From the NCBI GenBank assembly GCA_945928575.1, contig CAMENP010000004.1, forward strand, positions 92,539-156,538: a stretch of 64,000 bases of DNA, given 5' to 3'. Under the pieces are notes generated by a model. It saw only the letters and a list, made by a program, of their open reading frames with translations. It did not search any database and had not been told where the DNA came from. The stretch is from an uncultured Butyrivibrio sp. (GTDB taxonomy: Bacteria; Bacillota; Clostridia; Lachnospirales; Lachnospiraceae). Of the stretch, positions 47,377 to 55,980 are shown one piece after another (within the stretch, counting starts at the first letter, position 1; every line of letters begins with the position of its first letter). The translations under genes and the position numbers were made by a program.

Positions 47377-47391
47377 CTTCCGTTACGGAAG
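47377..47391. promoter_or_regulatory. 15-bp palindrome upstream of the PNPOx-like gene
   Basis: CTTCCGT-T-ACGGAAG is a perfect inverted repeat around one base, 49 bp upstream of the ATG. It could be an operator; as RNA it would be too tight for a stable stem of full length. Confidence 0.4.
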
Positions 47392-47411
47392 ATATTAACA
47401 AATTTATAAGT

Positions 47412-47431
47412 CACTATTAAATTTCATAGTG
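47412..47431. promoter_or_regulatory. second candidate HxlR operator
   Basis: CACTATTAAATTTCATAGTG is palindromic at 9 of 10 pairs and shares the CTATTAAATTT core with the site at 46905-46922. It overlaps the end of msrA and lies about 84 bp upstream of the PNPOx-like gene. Confidence 0.5.
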
Positions 47432-47906
47432 TTCTGTATTTATTGAGTACCGAATCGGGAATATGGCAGAGATATCCGTCCTCCGGGAACCGTTCCAGAT
47501 GATGCTGGTGTTCATCCGCGCTTCTGACATAATTGGTAAGCGGCAATACTTCAACAGCTATCTTATCTCTGTCTTCACGACTGTTTATAAAGGCTTTTGC
47601 TTCGTCAAGATGTTTGGGTGCTGTACTGTATATGCCGGTTCTGTACTTTTTTCCCACATCAACACCCTGCTTATCGATGCTGTACGGGTCTATGATTTCA
47701 AAAAGATGCTTCATCAGCGCGGAAATTGTAGTTATTTTATCATCAAAAACCACTTTCACACACTCTGCATATCCGTCATATGGGCCATCCAGAAAATTTG
47801 TTTTTCCGTTGGCTCTTCCTGCCTCCGTCATGATGACTCCTGGCAGACTGTCAAAAAAATGCTGTACACCCCACAGACAACCTCCAGCTATGTAAACCGT
47901 TTCCAT
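47424..47906 (-). CDS. msrA: peptide methionine sulfoxide reductase MsrA
   Basis: Repairs methionine-S-sulfoxide. In 160 residues: catalytic GGCLW (Cys10; most MsrA have GCFW), the DGPYDGYAECVKVVFD block and EHQHHLERFPEDGYLCHI near the end. The ATG at 47906 follows AGGAGG; an upstream in-frame start lacks one. It is next to the regulator/PNPOx pair, consistent with an oxidative-stress group. Confidence 0.85.
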   Translation of the reverse strand: METVYIAGGCLWGVQHFFDSLPGVIMTEAGRANGKTNFLDGPYDGYAECVKVVFDDKITTISALMKHLFEIIDPYSIDKQGVDVGKKYRTGIYSTAPKHLDEAKAFINSREDRDKIAVEVLPLTNYVRSADEHQHHLERFPEDGYLCHIPDSVLNKYRTL

Positions 47907-48020
47907 AATAAGAGTTCCTCCTAAACTAAATATCACATTCCTGCGATAATGAGCAGAGCCGCAAGCGCCCCTGCCAGAATAACACCATCGTTTTACTTTT
48001 ATACAATATTACACTTAACG

Positions 48021-48070
48021 CAAATCCCCGTTCGTGTATGCTCTGTTCATGCACAAATCCCCGTTCGCGT
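48021..48070. repeat. two direct copies of a 17-bp motif
   Basis: CAAATCCCCGTTCGTGT at 48021-48037 and a copy with one substitution at 48054-48070, 33 bp apart, in the gap between msrA and the PPC-domain gene. The second copy touches that gene's stop codon. Only two copies are seen. Confidence 0.6.
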
Positions 48071-48489
48071 CAAAATTTCAAAATATTCAGCCCTGTTTCT
48101 TCGTCGTATATTCTATCGACACCGCCATCAATAATATCTATTACCATTTCGCAGGTCGCACTGACAAAAGCCTTGTTCAAATGTCCGCCAAATACCTCGC
48201 CTTTATCATTTCCTGCACTCATGTGTATATGAGTGTAAAATTCGCCATTCATCGTATTTATTGTTCCCGTCAGGGAGACGATTTCAAAAGCACCTTTGAA
48301 TTCGTTGGCATAATACTTCTTCTCATCCACATTGTAAACGCCCACGGTAAAATTGTTTGTAGCGCCGAGTGCATTTATGCCGGCTGATTTTATGTTTTCT
48401 TTCAACGCAATTTCTTTGATTTTTTCAAGAATTTCTTCTCCTTTATCTATTCTTGCGACTATTTTTTGTCCGAATCTCCTGTAATCCAT
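48070..48489 (-). CDS. PPC/DUF296 domain protein
   Basis: A 139-residue single-domain protein of the PPC (DUF296) family: GAFEIVSLTGTI and the metal-binding pattern THIHMSAGNDKGEVFGGHL with three His. Bacterial members are trimeric and of unknown function; some carry DNA-binding extensions, absent here. It is 1 bp from the upstream acetyltransferase gene. Confidence 0.8.
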   Translation of the reverse strand: MDYRRFGQKIVARIDKGEEILEKIKEIALKENIKSAGINALGATNNFTVGVYNVDEKKYYANEFKGAFEIVSLTGTINTMNGEFYTHIHMSAGNDKGEVFGGHLNKAFVSATCEMVIDIIDGGVDRIYDEETGLNILKF

Positions 48490-48490
48490 A

Positions 48491-48943
48491 TCAAAAACCT
48501 CCTATATATCTCATATACAAAAGCGGATAAGGACCGCCCTGTTCATCACAGTCTGTATGTTTATATGTTTCAAAACCGATATGTTCATAAAATCCAACTG
48601 CCTGTGGATTCTGAAGGTTGACAGCCACTTCATTGATTCCGTAATTTCTGATTCCATACAGAACCATTTCTCTGCCAATGCCCTTTCCACGTTCTGACGG
48701 AAGAATAAACAACATTTCAAGCCACCCGCTTTCAATTCCCATAAAAGCTACCGGACTTTCTTCACATGTTTCTGCAATGATCAGATGTCTGACATTCTTC
48801 AAAGCCTGCGGAACATACTCTTTAATCCGGATTATCTCTTCATCCGCAAGAAAAAGATGTGTTTCCCGGACAGATTGCTCCCAAACATCAAGAAGCGCTG
48901 TTGTCAGGTGTCTGTTTCTGTTTTTTGCTTCATATATTTTCAT
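48491..48943 (-). CDS. GNAT family N-acetyltransferase
   Basis: A 150-residue protein with acetyl-CoA motif LPSERGKGIGREMV near 83-96 and a C-terminal VNLQNPQAVGFYEHIGFE. This resembles YjaB/YafP-type acetyltransferases. Substrate unknown. Probably co-transcribed with the PPC-domain gene. Confidence 0.85.
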   Translation of the reverse strand: MKIYEAKNRNRHLTTALLDVWEQSVRETHLFLADEEIIRIKEYVPQALKNVRHLIIAETCEESPVAFMGIESGWLEMLFILPSERGKGIGREMVLYGIRNYGINEVAVNLQNPQAVGFYEHIGFETYKHTDCDEQGGPYPLLYMRYIGGF

Positions 48944-48955
48944 AATTTAACCCAA

Positions 48956-49144
48956 TTATTTCCTGAGTTCTTTATCCTGGCTATCAAACAATGCATTCCC
49001 CCTGCCCTCTCCGAATTCTTCTGTTAAAAATATTTTTATATATTTCTGCTGTTTGATTTTCATAGCTTTAATTTTCCTTTTCTGACAGTTTTCCTCAAAA
49101 ACAGGATATTTTTTCTTATCCTCATTTGTAATCTTACGGATTAA
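48956..49144 (-). pseudogene. small open frame with Shine-Dalgarno but no usable start codon
   Basis: A 62-codon frame ending TAA at 48956. AAAGGAG (about 49158-49153) is followed after 8 bases by TTA at 49144, exactly where a start codon should be. The first in-frame ATG is about 27 codons later. The first residues (IRKITNEDKKKY) resemble the start of GNAT acetyltransferases, and the gene is flanked by two of these; the rest is Lys-rich and unrecognised. Probably a decayed gene. Confidence 0.35.
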
Positions 49145-49168
49145 TAGCTGTTCTCCTTTGCAAAAATA

Positions 49169-49651
49169 TTATAATTCTTTCAGATAAAAACGATTCATCG
49201 TACTATGTTGTACTATACACGGTTTTTCGATTATGTGAAAGCCCATTTTCTCGTATAATTTCATAGCCACCGCCAGATTAGTATGAGTTTCAAGATACAA
49301 ATTTTTATAACCTGCGGACTTTGCCCACTCTTCGGCTATTCCAACCAATTCTTTACCATAACCTTTTCCCTTAACCGAATCGTCCAGATAAAGCTTTTGA
49401 AGTTCGGCACAATCCTCTATCCCGCCAAACTCCGCAACGCCTACACCGCCGATGATACGGCTGTCCGTATCCATTGCGATAAAATAAACCCGCTTATCCG
49501 GTCTGCTGTTGTAATAGTCGCTCAAATGATCCAATTCCGGATCAAAATACACCGTTCCAGGAATATTCAAATGGAATTTTTCAAGATTTGAACGGATGAT
49601 CATGGCTATTTTTTTATCATCCGCCGTTTCTATTTTTCTATAATTTAACAT
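49169..49651 (-). CDS. GNAT family N-acetyltransferase
   Basis: A 160-residue protein with the acetyl-CoA motif LDDSVKGKGYGKELV near 92-106 and NLAVAMKLYEKMGFH. It starts after AGAGG. The 137 bp between its start and the MATE promoter (49652-49788) is AT-rich, with no feature that I can name. Confidence 0.85.
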   Translation of the reverse strand: MLNYRKIETADDKKIAMIIRSNLEKFHLNIPGTVYFDPELDHLSDYYNSRPDKRVYFIAMDTDSRIIGGVGVAEFGGIEDCAELQKLYLDDSVKGKGYGKELVGIAEEWAKSAGYKNLYLETHTNLAVAMKLYEKMGFHIIEKPCIVQHSTMNRFYLKEL

Positions 49652-49788
49652 TTTATTTTACCTCTCAATAAGTACATTTTGGTCATATCTTCATATTTTT
49701 ATTTTATCATATCACAATCCCTTTGACAAATATTCAAATTCACACTTTTTACGGTCTATAACAATTAATCCCTATTTTCTGACACGGA

Positions 49789-49817
49789 TTGACAAGAACG
49801 TATTTCTATGATATGCT
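49789..49817 (+). promoter_or_regulatory. promoter of the MATE gene
   Basis: TTGACA (49789-49794), 17-bp spacer, TATGCT (49812-49817) with TG one base upstream (extended -10). The start point would be near 49824. Confidence 0.65.
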
Positions 49818-49827
49818 TACCGAAAAT

Positions 49828-49884
49828 ATGACACTTACCGTTGCCACCGGGCAGCGGACAAGGGTGCTCAAGACACCGCCGTAG
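49828..49884 (+). CDS. 18-codon upstream ORF in the MATE leader
   Basis: ATG (49828) to TAG (49884), encoding MTLTVATGQRTRVLKTPP. It begins only about four bases after the predicted transcription start, so it would be nearly leaderless. It ends Pro-Pro-stop, a context known to slow termination. It covers the first two hairpins of the leader and stops at the third. Coding status is inferred from position only. Confidence 0.4.
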   Translation: MTLTVATGQRTRVLKTPP

Positions 49885-49938
49885 GTACGGCACATGAAAA
49901 TGTGCTATAAGGCGATGTTTTTGGGCATCTATTTTTTT
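49838..49938 (+). promoter_or_regulatory. structured 5' leader of the MATE gene
   Basis: Consecutive stems: CCGTTGCC/GGCAGCGG (49838-49857), GGTG/CACC (49863-49877), GCCGT/ACGGC (49878-49891) and GCACAT-GAAA-ATGTGC (49890-49905). A weak GATG/CATC stem (49914-49929) follows, then seven Ts (49932-49938). The third and fourth stems share two bases and so compete. It fits no riboswitch class that I recognise; a drug-responsive attenuator is one reading. Confidence 0.5.
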
Positions 49939-49953
49939 GAAAGGAATACAGAC

Positions 49954-51327
49954 ATGGAAAAAGATTTTGATTCACTTCCCATAAATAAACTGATTTGGAA
50001 GCTCGGTGTTCCCGCGATGCTGGCACAACTGTTTAATATTCTGTACAGTATCGTGGATAGAATTTATATTGGACATATGCGAACTAACGCAAAAATCGCT
50101 CTTGCAAGCATCGGAATCTGCGCTCCTGCATTTACGGCCATCACAGGTTTTGCCTCATTGATTGGAGTTGGCGGCTCGGCGTTGATGAGTATATCAATTG
50201 GTGAAAAGAACCATAAAGCTGCCCAACAATCCCTCAATAACGCTTTGATATTACTGGCCGCTCTTTCTGTTACACTTACAATTATTTTGCTCTGTTTCAA
50301 AAAACCGCTTTTATACCTGCTGGGATGCAGCGATGCAATGTATCCGACAGCCAATGCCTATTTTACAATTTACTCTTTTGGTACGGCTGCCGTATTGTGC
50401 GGCACTGGACTGAACCGTTTTATTATGGGACAGGGCTATGCGAGACAGGGAATGTTTTCCATTGTGCTTGGCGCGGTGATCAACATTGCCATGGATCCGT
50501 TTTTTATTTATGTCCTGAATATGGGTGTCGTAGGTGCGGCAATCGCTACCGTCATTTCTCAGTTCTGTGTGCTGTTTTACGTTCTATGGGTTCTCAGCCG
50601 AAAAAACATGCTTATCCGTCTAGGCCTTGGGCAATACAGCTGCCGAGTTTGCAGAAAAATTCTCCGTATCGGCAGTATGCCGTTTTTGATTGTTGTGCTG
50701 GACAACATGCTGATTATCCTGCTCAATGCTATGCTTCGGAAATACGGCGGTGTGCTGGGCGACCAATATATTTCGTATGCTGCTGTCGTACAAAGTGTCA
50801 TGGTTGTTGCCATATGCCCGGCTGAAGGGCTGACCAACGGTTGTACAACATTGTTCAGCTATTATTACGGTTCAGGTAATTACAAAAAAATACTAGAATG
50901 TTTCCGCGGTGTTTTGCTGTACAGCGGGCTGTATTTAGGCATCATCACAGTGGTTATTCTGTTTAAACCGGAATGGCTTGTCCGGCTTTTTCTCAGTGAT
51001 TCCGCAGCCATTGCGCAGGCAGTTGTGTTTGTGCAGCGCTATTCGCTTGGTTTTGTCTTCGTGTCAATACAGTTTGCATTTGTGGATGGCTTTACTGCGA
51101 TGAGTATGGTAAAGGAGGCTGTCCCTATCTCGTTTTTCCGCAAGGGCATGTATGTTATATCGGTTTTATTACTACCTATGTTTTTTCCGTTGGAATACAT
51201 TTTTTATGCAAGCGCCATTTCAGACTGTTTCGGTGCGTTATTTACACTGTTGTTGTATTTTTGCTGTCTCAAAAAACGACTTGCCGCAACTATGGCACAA
51301 CGTACACCGGCACAGATAAAGTTATAA
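49954..51327 (+). CDS. MATE family efflux transporter
   Basis: A 457-residue membrane protein with about twelve hydrophobic segments in two halves, starting LGVPAMLAQLFNILYSIVDRIYIGHM and with GFASLIGVGGSALMSISIGEKN. MATE proteins export cationic drugs using sodium or proton gradients. The ATG at 49954 with AAAGGA is preferred over an in-frame ATG at 49894 inside the leader. Codon choice (many CTG, GTG, TGC) differs from neighbours, which favour CTT and GTT, and it is a lone plus-strand gene in a long minus-strand run. This suggests acquisition. Confidence 0.88.
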   Translation: MEKDFDSLPINKLIWKLGVPAMLAQLFNILYSIVDRIYIGHMRTNAKIALASIGICAPAFTAITGFASLIGVGGSALMSISIGEKNHKAAQQSLNNALILLAALSVTLTIILLCFKKPLLYLLGCSDAMYPTANAYFTIYSFGTAAVLCGTGLNRFIMGQGYARQGMFSIVLGAVINIAMDPFFIYVLNMGVVGAAIATVISQFCVLFYVLWVLSRKNMLIRLGLGQYSCRVCRKILRIGSMPFLIVVLDNMLIILLNAMLRKYGGVLGDQYISYAAVVQSVMVVAICPAEGLTNGCTTLFSYYYGSGNYKKILECFRGVLLYSGLYLGIITVVILFKPEWLVRLFLSDSAAIAQAVVFVQRYSLGFVFVSIQFAFVDGFTAMSMVKEAVPISFFRKGMYVISVLLLPMFFPLEYIFYASAISDCFGALFTLLLYFCCLKKRLAATMAQRTPAQIKL

Positions 51328-51371
51328 AAATAACGGCACTGTATATCACTTTCGCAACATACAATGCCGTT
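51324..51371 (-). terminator. terminator after ssrA
   Basis: On the minus strand a 13-bp stem with one G-U pair (AACGGCATTGTAT / ATACAGTGCCGTT, arms 51359-51371 and 51332-51344), followed by ATTTTTAT that overlaps the MATE stop. Confidence 0.8.
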
Positions 51372-51375
51372 ACAG

Positions 51376-51713
51376 TGGACCTGGCGGGAGTCGAACCCGC
51401 GTCCGAAAACCTATCCATCGTCCTTCTACAAGCTTAGTCGGTTATTTAACATTCCCTCCCACGGACTTGAACAGACACAATTCCGTGTTCAGTAGCTTCA
51501 TAATACGCCCGCGCGTTCAAAGCTTTACGCGTGTCGTTTCCCGCAGAGTCGATGCCAAATTCTTAATGTGCGGGTGCACTAAGGCTGACAGCTGCCATTA
51601 GGCAGCGATTGCTAAATTATCTTCAGCGTTTATATTTAGTGTGGAATTTAACGCATTACCATACGGCTTGCTTCTCCGAATTCAAAATCCCCGTCGAAAC
51701 CTGTACAAGCCCG
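51376..51713 (-). ncRNA. ssrA: transfer-messenger RNA
   Basis: The 5' end GGGCTTG plus AGGTTTCGACGGGG and the 3' end GGTTCGACTCCCGCCAGGTCCA form the tRNA-like domain, closing GGGCTTG/CAGGTCC as acceptor stem. The tag frame reads ...NAEDNLAIAA followed by TAA, near 51590-51625, similar to clostridial tags. CCA is not encoded. About 338 nt. It lies downstream of smpB with a hairpin (51726-51754) between them that may serve 5' processing. Confidence 0.95.
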
Positions 51714-51725
51714 GATATATTATCA

Positions 51726-51754
51726 AGCCGGACCGCATATGCGGCCTTACGGCT
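51726..51754 (-). other. hairpin between smpB and ssrA
   Basis: AGCCG/CGGCT arms enclose the 12-bp palindrome CCGCATATGCGG and overlap the smpB stop codon. No clear promoter for ssrA follows, so the stem may mark cleavage of a joint smpB-ssrA transcript. Confidence 0.45.
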
Positions 51755-52226
51755 AGATATTCTTGATTTTGAAATCGCGTTCGTTCTCACGGCGCTGGTC
51801 CTTCTTGGCGATATCCTGACGCTTGTCATAAAGCTTCTTGCCTCGTCCGAGACCTATCTCTATCTTAACCAGTCCGTTCTTCATATATACCTGAAGAGGA
51901 ACGATTGTATATCCCTTCTCCACCGTCTTGCCGGCGAGCTTATTAATCTCGCTGCGGTGTAACAAGAGTCTGCGCACCCTTACCGGGTCGCGGTTAAATA
52001 TATTGCCCTTCTCATATGGGCTTATATGCATATTATAAATGAAAACTTCGTTTTTTTCAATCTTAATATAAGATTCTTTTATGCTGGCTTTTCCCATGCG
52101 GACCGACTTTACTTCGGTGCCGTAGAGTTCCATTCCGGCTTCCCACTTATCTTCGATAAAATAGTCAAAATAAGCTTTCTTATTATTGGCTACTAATTTA
52201 AAGCCTCCGTCTTTCTTTTTCTCCAT
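51753..52226 (-). CDS. smpB: SsrA-binding protein SmpB
   Basis: Partner of tmRNA in rescue of stalled ribosomes. In 157 residues: [28 protein letters not shown] and the basic C-terminal [17 protein letters not shown] tail that enters the mRNA channel. The ATG at 52226 has GGGTG upstream; a GTG three codons earlier, overlapping the rnr stop, is also possible. Confidence 0.95.
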   Translation of the reverse strand: MEKKKDGGFKLVANNKKAYFDYFIEDKWEAGMELYGTEVKSVRMGKASIKESYIKIEKNEVFIYNMHISPYEKGNIFNRDPVRVRRLLLHRSEINKLAGKTVEKGYTIVPLQVYMKNGLVKIEIGLGRGKKLYDKRQDIAKKDQRRENERDFKIKNI

Positions 52227-52231
52227 CTCAA

Positions 52232-54361
52232 TCACCCAATCATCTTAAAATCAATTGTTCTCTGCAATTTATCGGCACCGATGCACTTAACTTTAACCTG
52301 TTCACCAAGTCGGTATGTCTTCCCGGTAGCCTCACCGACCATTTCGTAATGTTCTTCGTCATATTTGAAATAATCTCCGTCGAGCGCCGTTACATGAACC
52401 ATTCCTTCAATCGTATCCGGAAGTTCCACATAAATTCCCCAGGCTGTAATTCCTGATATCACACCGTCAAAAACTTCTCCGATATGGCCCGCCATATATT
52501 CGGTTTTCTTCATTTTCTCCACATCGCGTTCGGCATCATCAGCCCTTCTTTCCGTTCTGCTCGCCTGTTTGGTGACATCCGGAAGTATCTTATTGTAGTG
52601 TGATGTGCGCTTATCATCCATTCTGCCGTGAATACATTCCTTGATAATACGGTGTATCTGTAAATCCGGATATCTTCTTATCGGCGATGTAAAATGCGTA
52701 TAATACTTGGCCGCAAGTCCGAAATGTCCGCTACAATCCGTCGTATACTGCGCTCTTTTCATGGAACGTAATGTAAGCCTTGAAAGCAGAGCTTCCTCAT
52801 CCGAACCGTCTATTTTCTCAAGCAGTTTCTGTAATTCTTTCGGATGGATCTCATCGTTGCCTATTCTTATTGAATATCCGAAATTATTGATAAAAGCTGC
52901 AAGTGAGCGGATTTTCTCAGGATCCGGATTATCATGCGTACGATATACAAACGGCACCTCCTGCCAAAAGTAATCTTCTGCCACAGTCTCGTTGGCGATA
53001 AGCATAAAATCTTCGATGATCTTCGTGGCTGCGTTACGCTCGTATGGTTTTACCGATAACGGATGACCTTTTTCATCCAATATAATCTTACATTCCGGAA
53101 AATCAAAATCAATTGAGCCACGGCTGTGTCTTTTCTTACGGAGGATCAGTGCCAGCTCGTTCATCATCAGAAACATCGGGATAAAATTCCTGTATTCTTC
53201 CGATAAAGCTATGTCACTGCCGTCTATCAGTTTCTGTACCTGTGTATACGACATACGTCTGTCGACATTGATGACCGTCTCACAGATTTCATGGTCAATT
53301 ACATTGCCCTTAGCATCAATTGTCATTATACAGCTTAAGGCCAGCCTGTCAACGCCCTGGTTGAGCGAACATATTCCGTTACTTAACTTATGCGGAAGCA
53401 TTGGAATAACACGGTCGACAAGATATACACTCGTGCCTCTTTCAAGAGCTTCCTTATCAAGAGGAGAATGCTCCGTGACATAATTGGACACATCCGCAAT
53501 ATGCACGCCCAGGCGATAGTTATCGCCATCCTTTGAGAGTGTAATCGCATCATCCAGGTCCTTGGCGTCTTCTCCGTCAATCGTGACAGTCTGCCAGCCA
53601 CGGCAGTCCTTACGGCCTTCAATATCTTCGGCAGCCACGCTGTCCGGAATATCGTTAAGTGAATCTACCACTTCCTGCGGAAACTCTGTCGGGATATCAT
53701 ATCCTAGAACTATTGACATGATATCGGTTCCCGGATCATCGACATGTCCTATAATATCTATGACATCGCCCTCCGGATTATGCTTATCATCTCCGTACGA
53801 TGTCAGTCTTACCACAACTTTATGTCCGGTAACCGCACCCTTGTTATGGCCCGATGCAATATATATGTCACGAGCGAACTTAAGATTATCCGGAATCACA
53901 AAACCATATCTGCCGTCTTTCTCATAAGTGCCTACTATATTAAGCGTGCCTCGCTCTATAACTTTAAGTATACGTCCTTCGCGTCTCCTGCCATCCTTGG
54001 CTTCGCTTGTTATGACAACCTGGACTTTATCATTATGAAGAGCACCATTGGTATCTTTCTCCGCAATATAAATATCCTGCCCCGGTTCATCCTCTATGAC
54101 AACAAAGCCAAAACCTTTCTGTGTACTCTCGAAAGTACCGACTATCGCCGTATTCTCAGCCTTACCGTATTTGCCCTTCTTCGAAAACCCGATTTTACCT
54201 TCAAGCACAAGTGCATCAAGCACTTCCATAAGCGCAGGACGGTCTTCTTTACTGATTCCGAGAAGAATAGCGATTTCCTTAGCTTTCATCGGTACATACA
54301 TCTTATCATGTATAAGGTCATTTATTACTTTTTTTCTTTTTTCAAATGATGCATTATCCAT
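52232..54361 (-). CDS. rnr: ribonuclease R
   Basis: Processive 3'-5' exoribonuclease of 709 residues: an N-terminal winged-helix region, two cold-shock domains (about 65-215), the RNB catalytic core with [16 protein letters not shown], and a C-terminal S1 domain (about 630-705). It degrades defective mRNAs with tmRNA-SmpB, whose genes follow directly. Confidence 0.95.
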   Translation of the reverse strand: MDNASFEKRKKVINDLIHDKMYVPMKAKEIAILLGISKEDRPALMEVLDALVLEGKIGFSKKGKYGKAENTAIVGTFESTQKGFGFVVIEDEPGQDIYIAEKDTNGALHNDKVQVVITSEAKDGRRREGRILKVIERGTLNIVGTYEKDGRYGFVIPDNLKFARDIYIASGHNKGAVTGHKVVVRLTSYGDDKHNPEGDVIDIIGHVDDPGTDIMSIVLGYDIPTEFPQEVVDSLNDIPDSVAAEDIEGRKDCRGWQTVTIDGEDAKDLDDAITLSKDGDNYRLGVHIADVSNYVTEHSPLDKEALERGTSVYLVDRVIPMLPHKLSNGICSLNQGVDRLALSCIMTIDAKGNVIDHEICETVINVDRRMSYTQVQKLIDGSDIALSEEYRNFIPMFLMMNELALILRKKRHSRGSIDFDFPECKIILDEKGHPLSVKPYERNAATKIIEDFMLIANETVAEDYFWQEVPFVYRTHDNPDPEKIRSLAAFINNFGYSIRIGNDEIHPKELQKLLEKIDGSDEEALLSRLTLRSMKRAQYTTDCSGHFGLAAKYYTHFTSPIRRYPDLQIHRIIKECIHGRMDDKRTSHYNKILPDVTKQASRTERRADDAERDVEKMKKTEYMAGHIGEVFDGVISGITAWGIYVELPDTIEGMVHVTALDGDYFKYDEEHYEMVGEATGKTYRLGEQVKVKCIGADKLQRTIDFKMIG

Positions 54362-54385
54362 AATGCGTTATCTCCTTCTTCCCGT

Positions 54386-54415
54386 TAAAAAAACCTCCCG
54401 GCATATCCAGGAGGT
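54386..54415 (-). terminator. terminator after secG
   Basis: A 9-bp stem with one G-U pair on the minus strand (ACCTCCTGG / CCGGGAGGT) followed by seven Ts, between secG and rnr. rnr must be reached by read-through or by a promoter not seen. Confidence 0.8.
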
Positions 54416-54436
54416 CATAAGTTCATAAGTATAAGC

Positions 54437-54679
54437 TTAATTAAACCACTTAAGGTTGAGTACAAGCGCTGCTATAAAGAACACAACCGCAAGTATCTTC
54501 GTAGTCTTCTCAAGAGCACCTTCCATCGAACGGCCCTTGTTCTTACCCCAATATGTGTCAGCCATACCGCTTATGGAACCAAGTCCGGCTTCTTTGCCTT
54601 CCTGCATAAGAACCACAATCGTAAGTACAATACAATCTATAATTAATAAAATTGAAATTATCATCTTAGCAACTTCCAC
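54437..54679 (-). CDS. secG: preprotein translocase subunit SecG
   Basis: An 80-residue membrane protein with two transmembrane segments (about 6-26 and 58-77) around the conserved LMQEGKEAGLGSISG loop. The GTG at 54679 has AAGGAG nine bases upstream; an in-frame start farther up lies in the leader. Confidence 0.9.
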   Translation of the reverse strand: MEVAKMIISILLIIDCIVLTIVVLMQEGKEAGLGSISGMADTYWGKNKGRSMEGALEKTTKILAVVFFIAALVLNLKWFN

Positions 54680-54733
54680 TGTTAATCTCTCCTTAATAAC
54701 AAATATGTATACACGTTTTCTCACGCAAAAATG

Positions 54734-54762
54734 AGTATAACATAAATAAAGTTTATTTGCAA
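54734..54762 (-). promoter_or_regulatory. promoter of secG
   Basis: On the minus strand TTGCAA (54762-54757), 17-bp spacer, TATACT (54739-54734). Confidence 0.7.
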
Positions 54763-54818
54763 TAGCCAAATTCAAAAAAAGCCGCTCACCGATATCAGCA
54801 ATTTAAAGCATTAAACAG

Positions 54819-54847
54819 TTGCGGTATGACTGTAATTCTGCTACAAT
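54819..54847 (+). promoter_or_regulatory. promoter of tyrA-aroA
   Basis: TACAAT (54842-54847) with TG one base upstream (extended -10), a 17-bp spacer and a weak -35, TTGCGG (54819-54824). Confidence 0.6.
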
Positions 54848-54876
54848 ATGCATAGTTTATTATCAGGAGCAGAATT

Positions 54877-55965
54877 ATGATTACAGCAGGTTTTATAGGT
54901 CTTGGATTAATAGGCGGTTCTATCGCCAGAGCTTTTAAGAAAAACTGTCCGGGAATCCACATCATAGCATATAACAGAAGCCCGGAGCCGTTAGCAGACG
55001 CAGTATCTGACGGTGTCGTTGACACACCGGTACATGAAGTCGGCAGGGAATTCGGAGATTGTGATATTGTTTTTTTGTGCACACCGGTTGAACATAATCT
55101 TACATACCTTTCACTTCTCAAGAAAATAATAAAGCCGGGATGTATAATAACCGACGTTGGAAGCGTCAAGGGATATATTCACCGTATGATACACGATCTG
55201 GATATGGAGGAATGTTTTATCGGCGGACATCCTATGGCCGGTTCCGAGAAAACAGGGTATCAGGCATCTTCCGATATTCTCCTTGAGAATGCTTATTACG
55301 CAATAACGCCTACACCGCTTACGTCCGACAGGAATCTTTCTTTTTACACCGAACTGGTGCGGCTTACCGGTGCCATTCCTATTATAACCGATCCGGACAA
55401 ACACGACTTCGCAGTTGCCGGCATAAGCCACGTCCCGCATCTTATAGCCTCAAGTCTGGTAAATCTCGTCCAGGATAACGATACAGATGACCAGCTGATG
55501 CGTATGCTCGCGGCCGGCGGATTCAAAGATCTGACACGTATTGCATCATCTTCTTCGGATATGTGGTCACAGATCTGTGCTACCAATCCTGATGCCATCG
55601 TGAAGCTCCTTGACTTATATATAAGATCTCTTACAGATATACGCAATGAAGTTTCTGCCGGTAACAGGAATGCCATTGCAGATATGTTTATCAGATCAAA
55701 AGAATACCGCGATTCCATTAACGTCGGCGCAAGAGGTCCTATGTTGTCACGCAATGTAATATATTGCAGTATCGAAGACCGTGAGGGCGCGATAAGCGAA
55801 ATCACTTCTCTTCTGTCCGATAACAGGATTAATATCCAGAATATCGAGATTGTCCATAACAGAGAATTTGTGGATGGAGTACTTATGATCGAGTTCTATG
55901 ACAAGAATGCCATGAATGCCGCGTCAGCACTCCTTCTTGCCAATAATTATACATTACATAAATAA
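54877..55965 (+). CDS. tyrA: prephenate dehydrogenase
   Basis: Oxidative decarboxylation of prephenate in tyrosine synthesis. In 362 residues: NAD motif GFIGLGLIGGSIA (5-17), TDVGSVKG, the substrate-site GGHPMAGSEKTGY and a C-terminal ACT domain (about 290-360), probably for tyrosine feedback. The aroA gene starts 15 bp later. RBS CAGGAG. Confidence 0.93.
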   Translation: MITAGFIGLGLIGGSIARAFKKNCPGIHIIAYNRSPEPLADAVSDGVVDTPVHEVGREFGDCDIVFLCTPVEHNLTYLSLLKKIIKPGCIITDVGSVKGYIHRMIHDLDMEECFIGGHPMAGSEKTGYQASSDILLENAYYAITPTPLTSDRNLSFYTELVRLTGAIPIITDPDKHDFAVAGISHVPHLIASSLVNLVQDNDTDDQLMRMLAAGGFKDLTRIASSSSDMWSQICATNPDAIVKLLDLYIRSLTDIRNEVSAGNRNAIADMFIRSKEYRDSINVGARGPMLSRNVIYCSIEDREGAISEITSLLSDNRINIQNIEIVHNREFVDGVLMIEFYDKNAMNAASALLLANNYTLHK

Positions 55966-55980
55966 ACAGGAGATACCAGA

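Noticed and set aside
47933..47992. Remnant of a membrane protein gene (frame ending GALAALLIIAGM)
   Set aside because: Only 19 codons with a stop directly upstream and no start; could be chance.
49838..49938. Known riboswitch (guanidine, fluoride, THF, cyclic di-GMP types)
   Set aside because: None of the conserved core sequences of these classes that I can recall is present.
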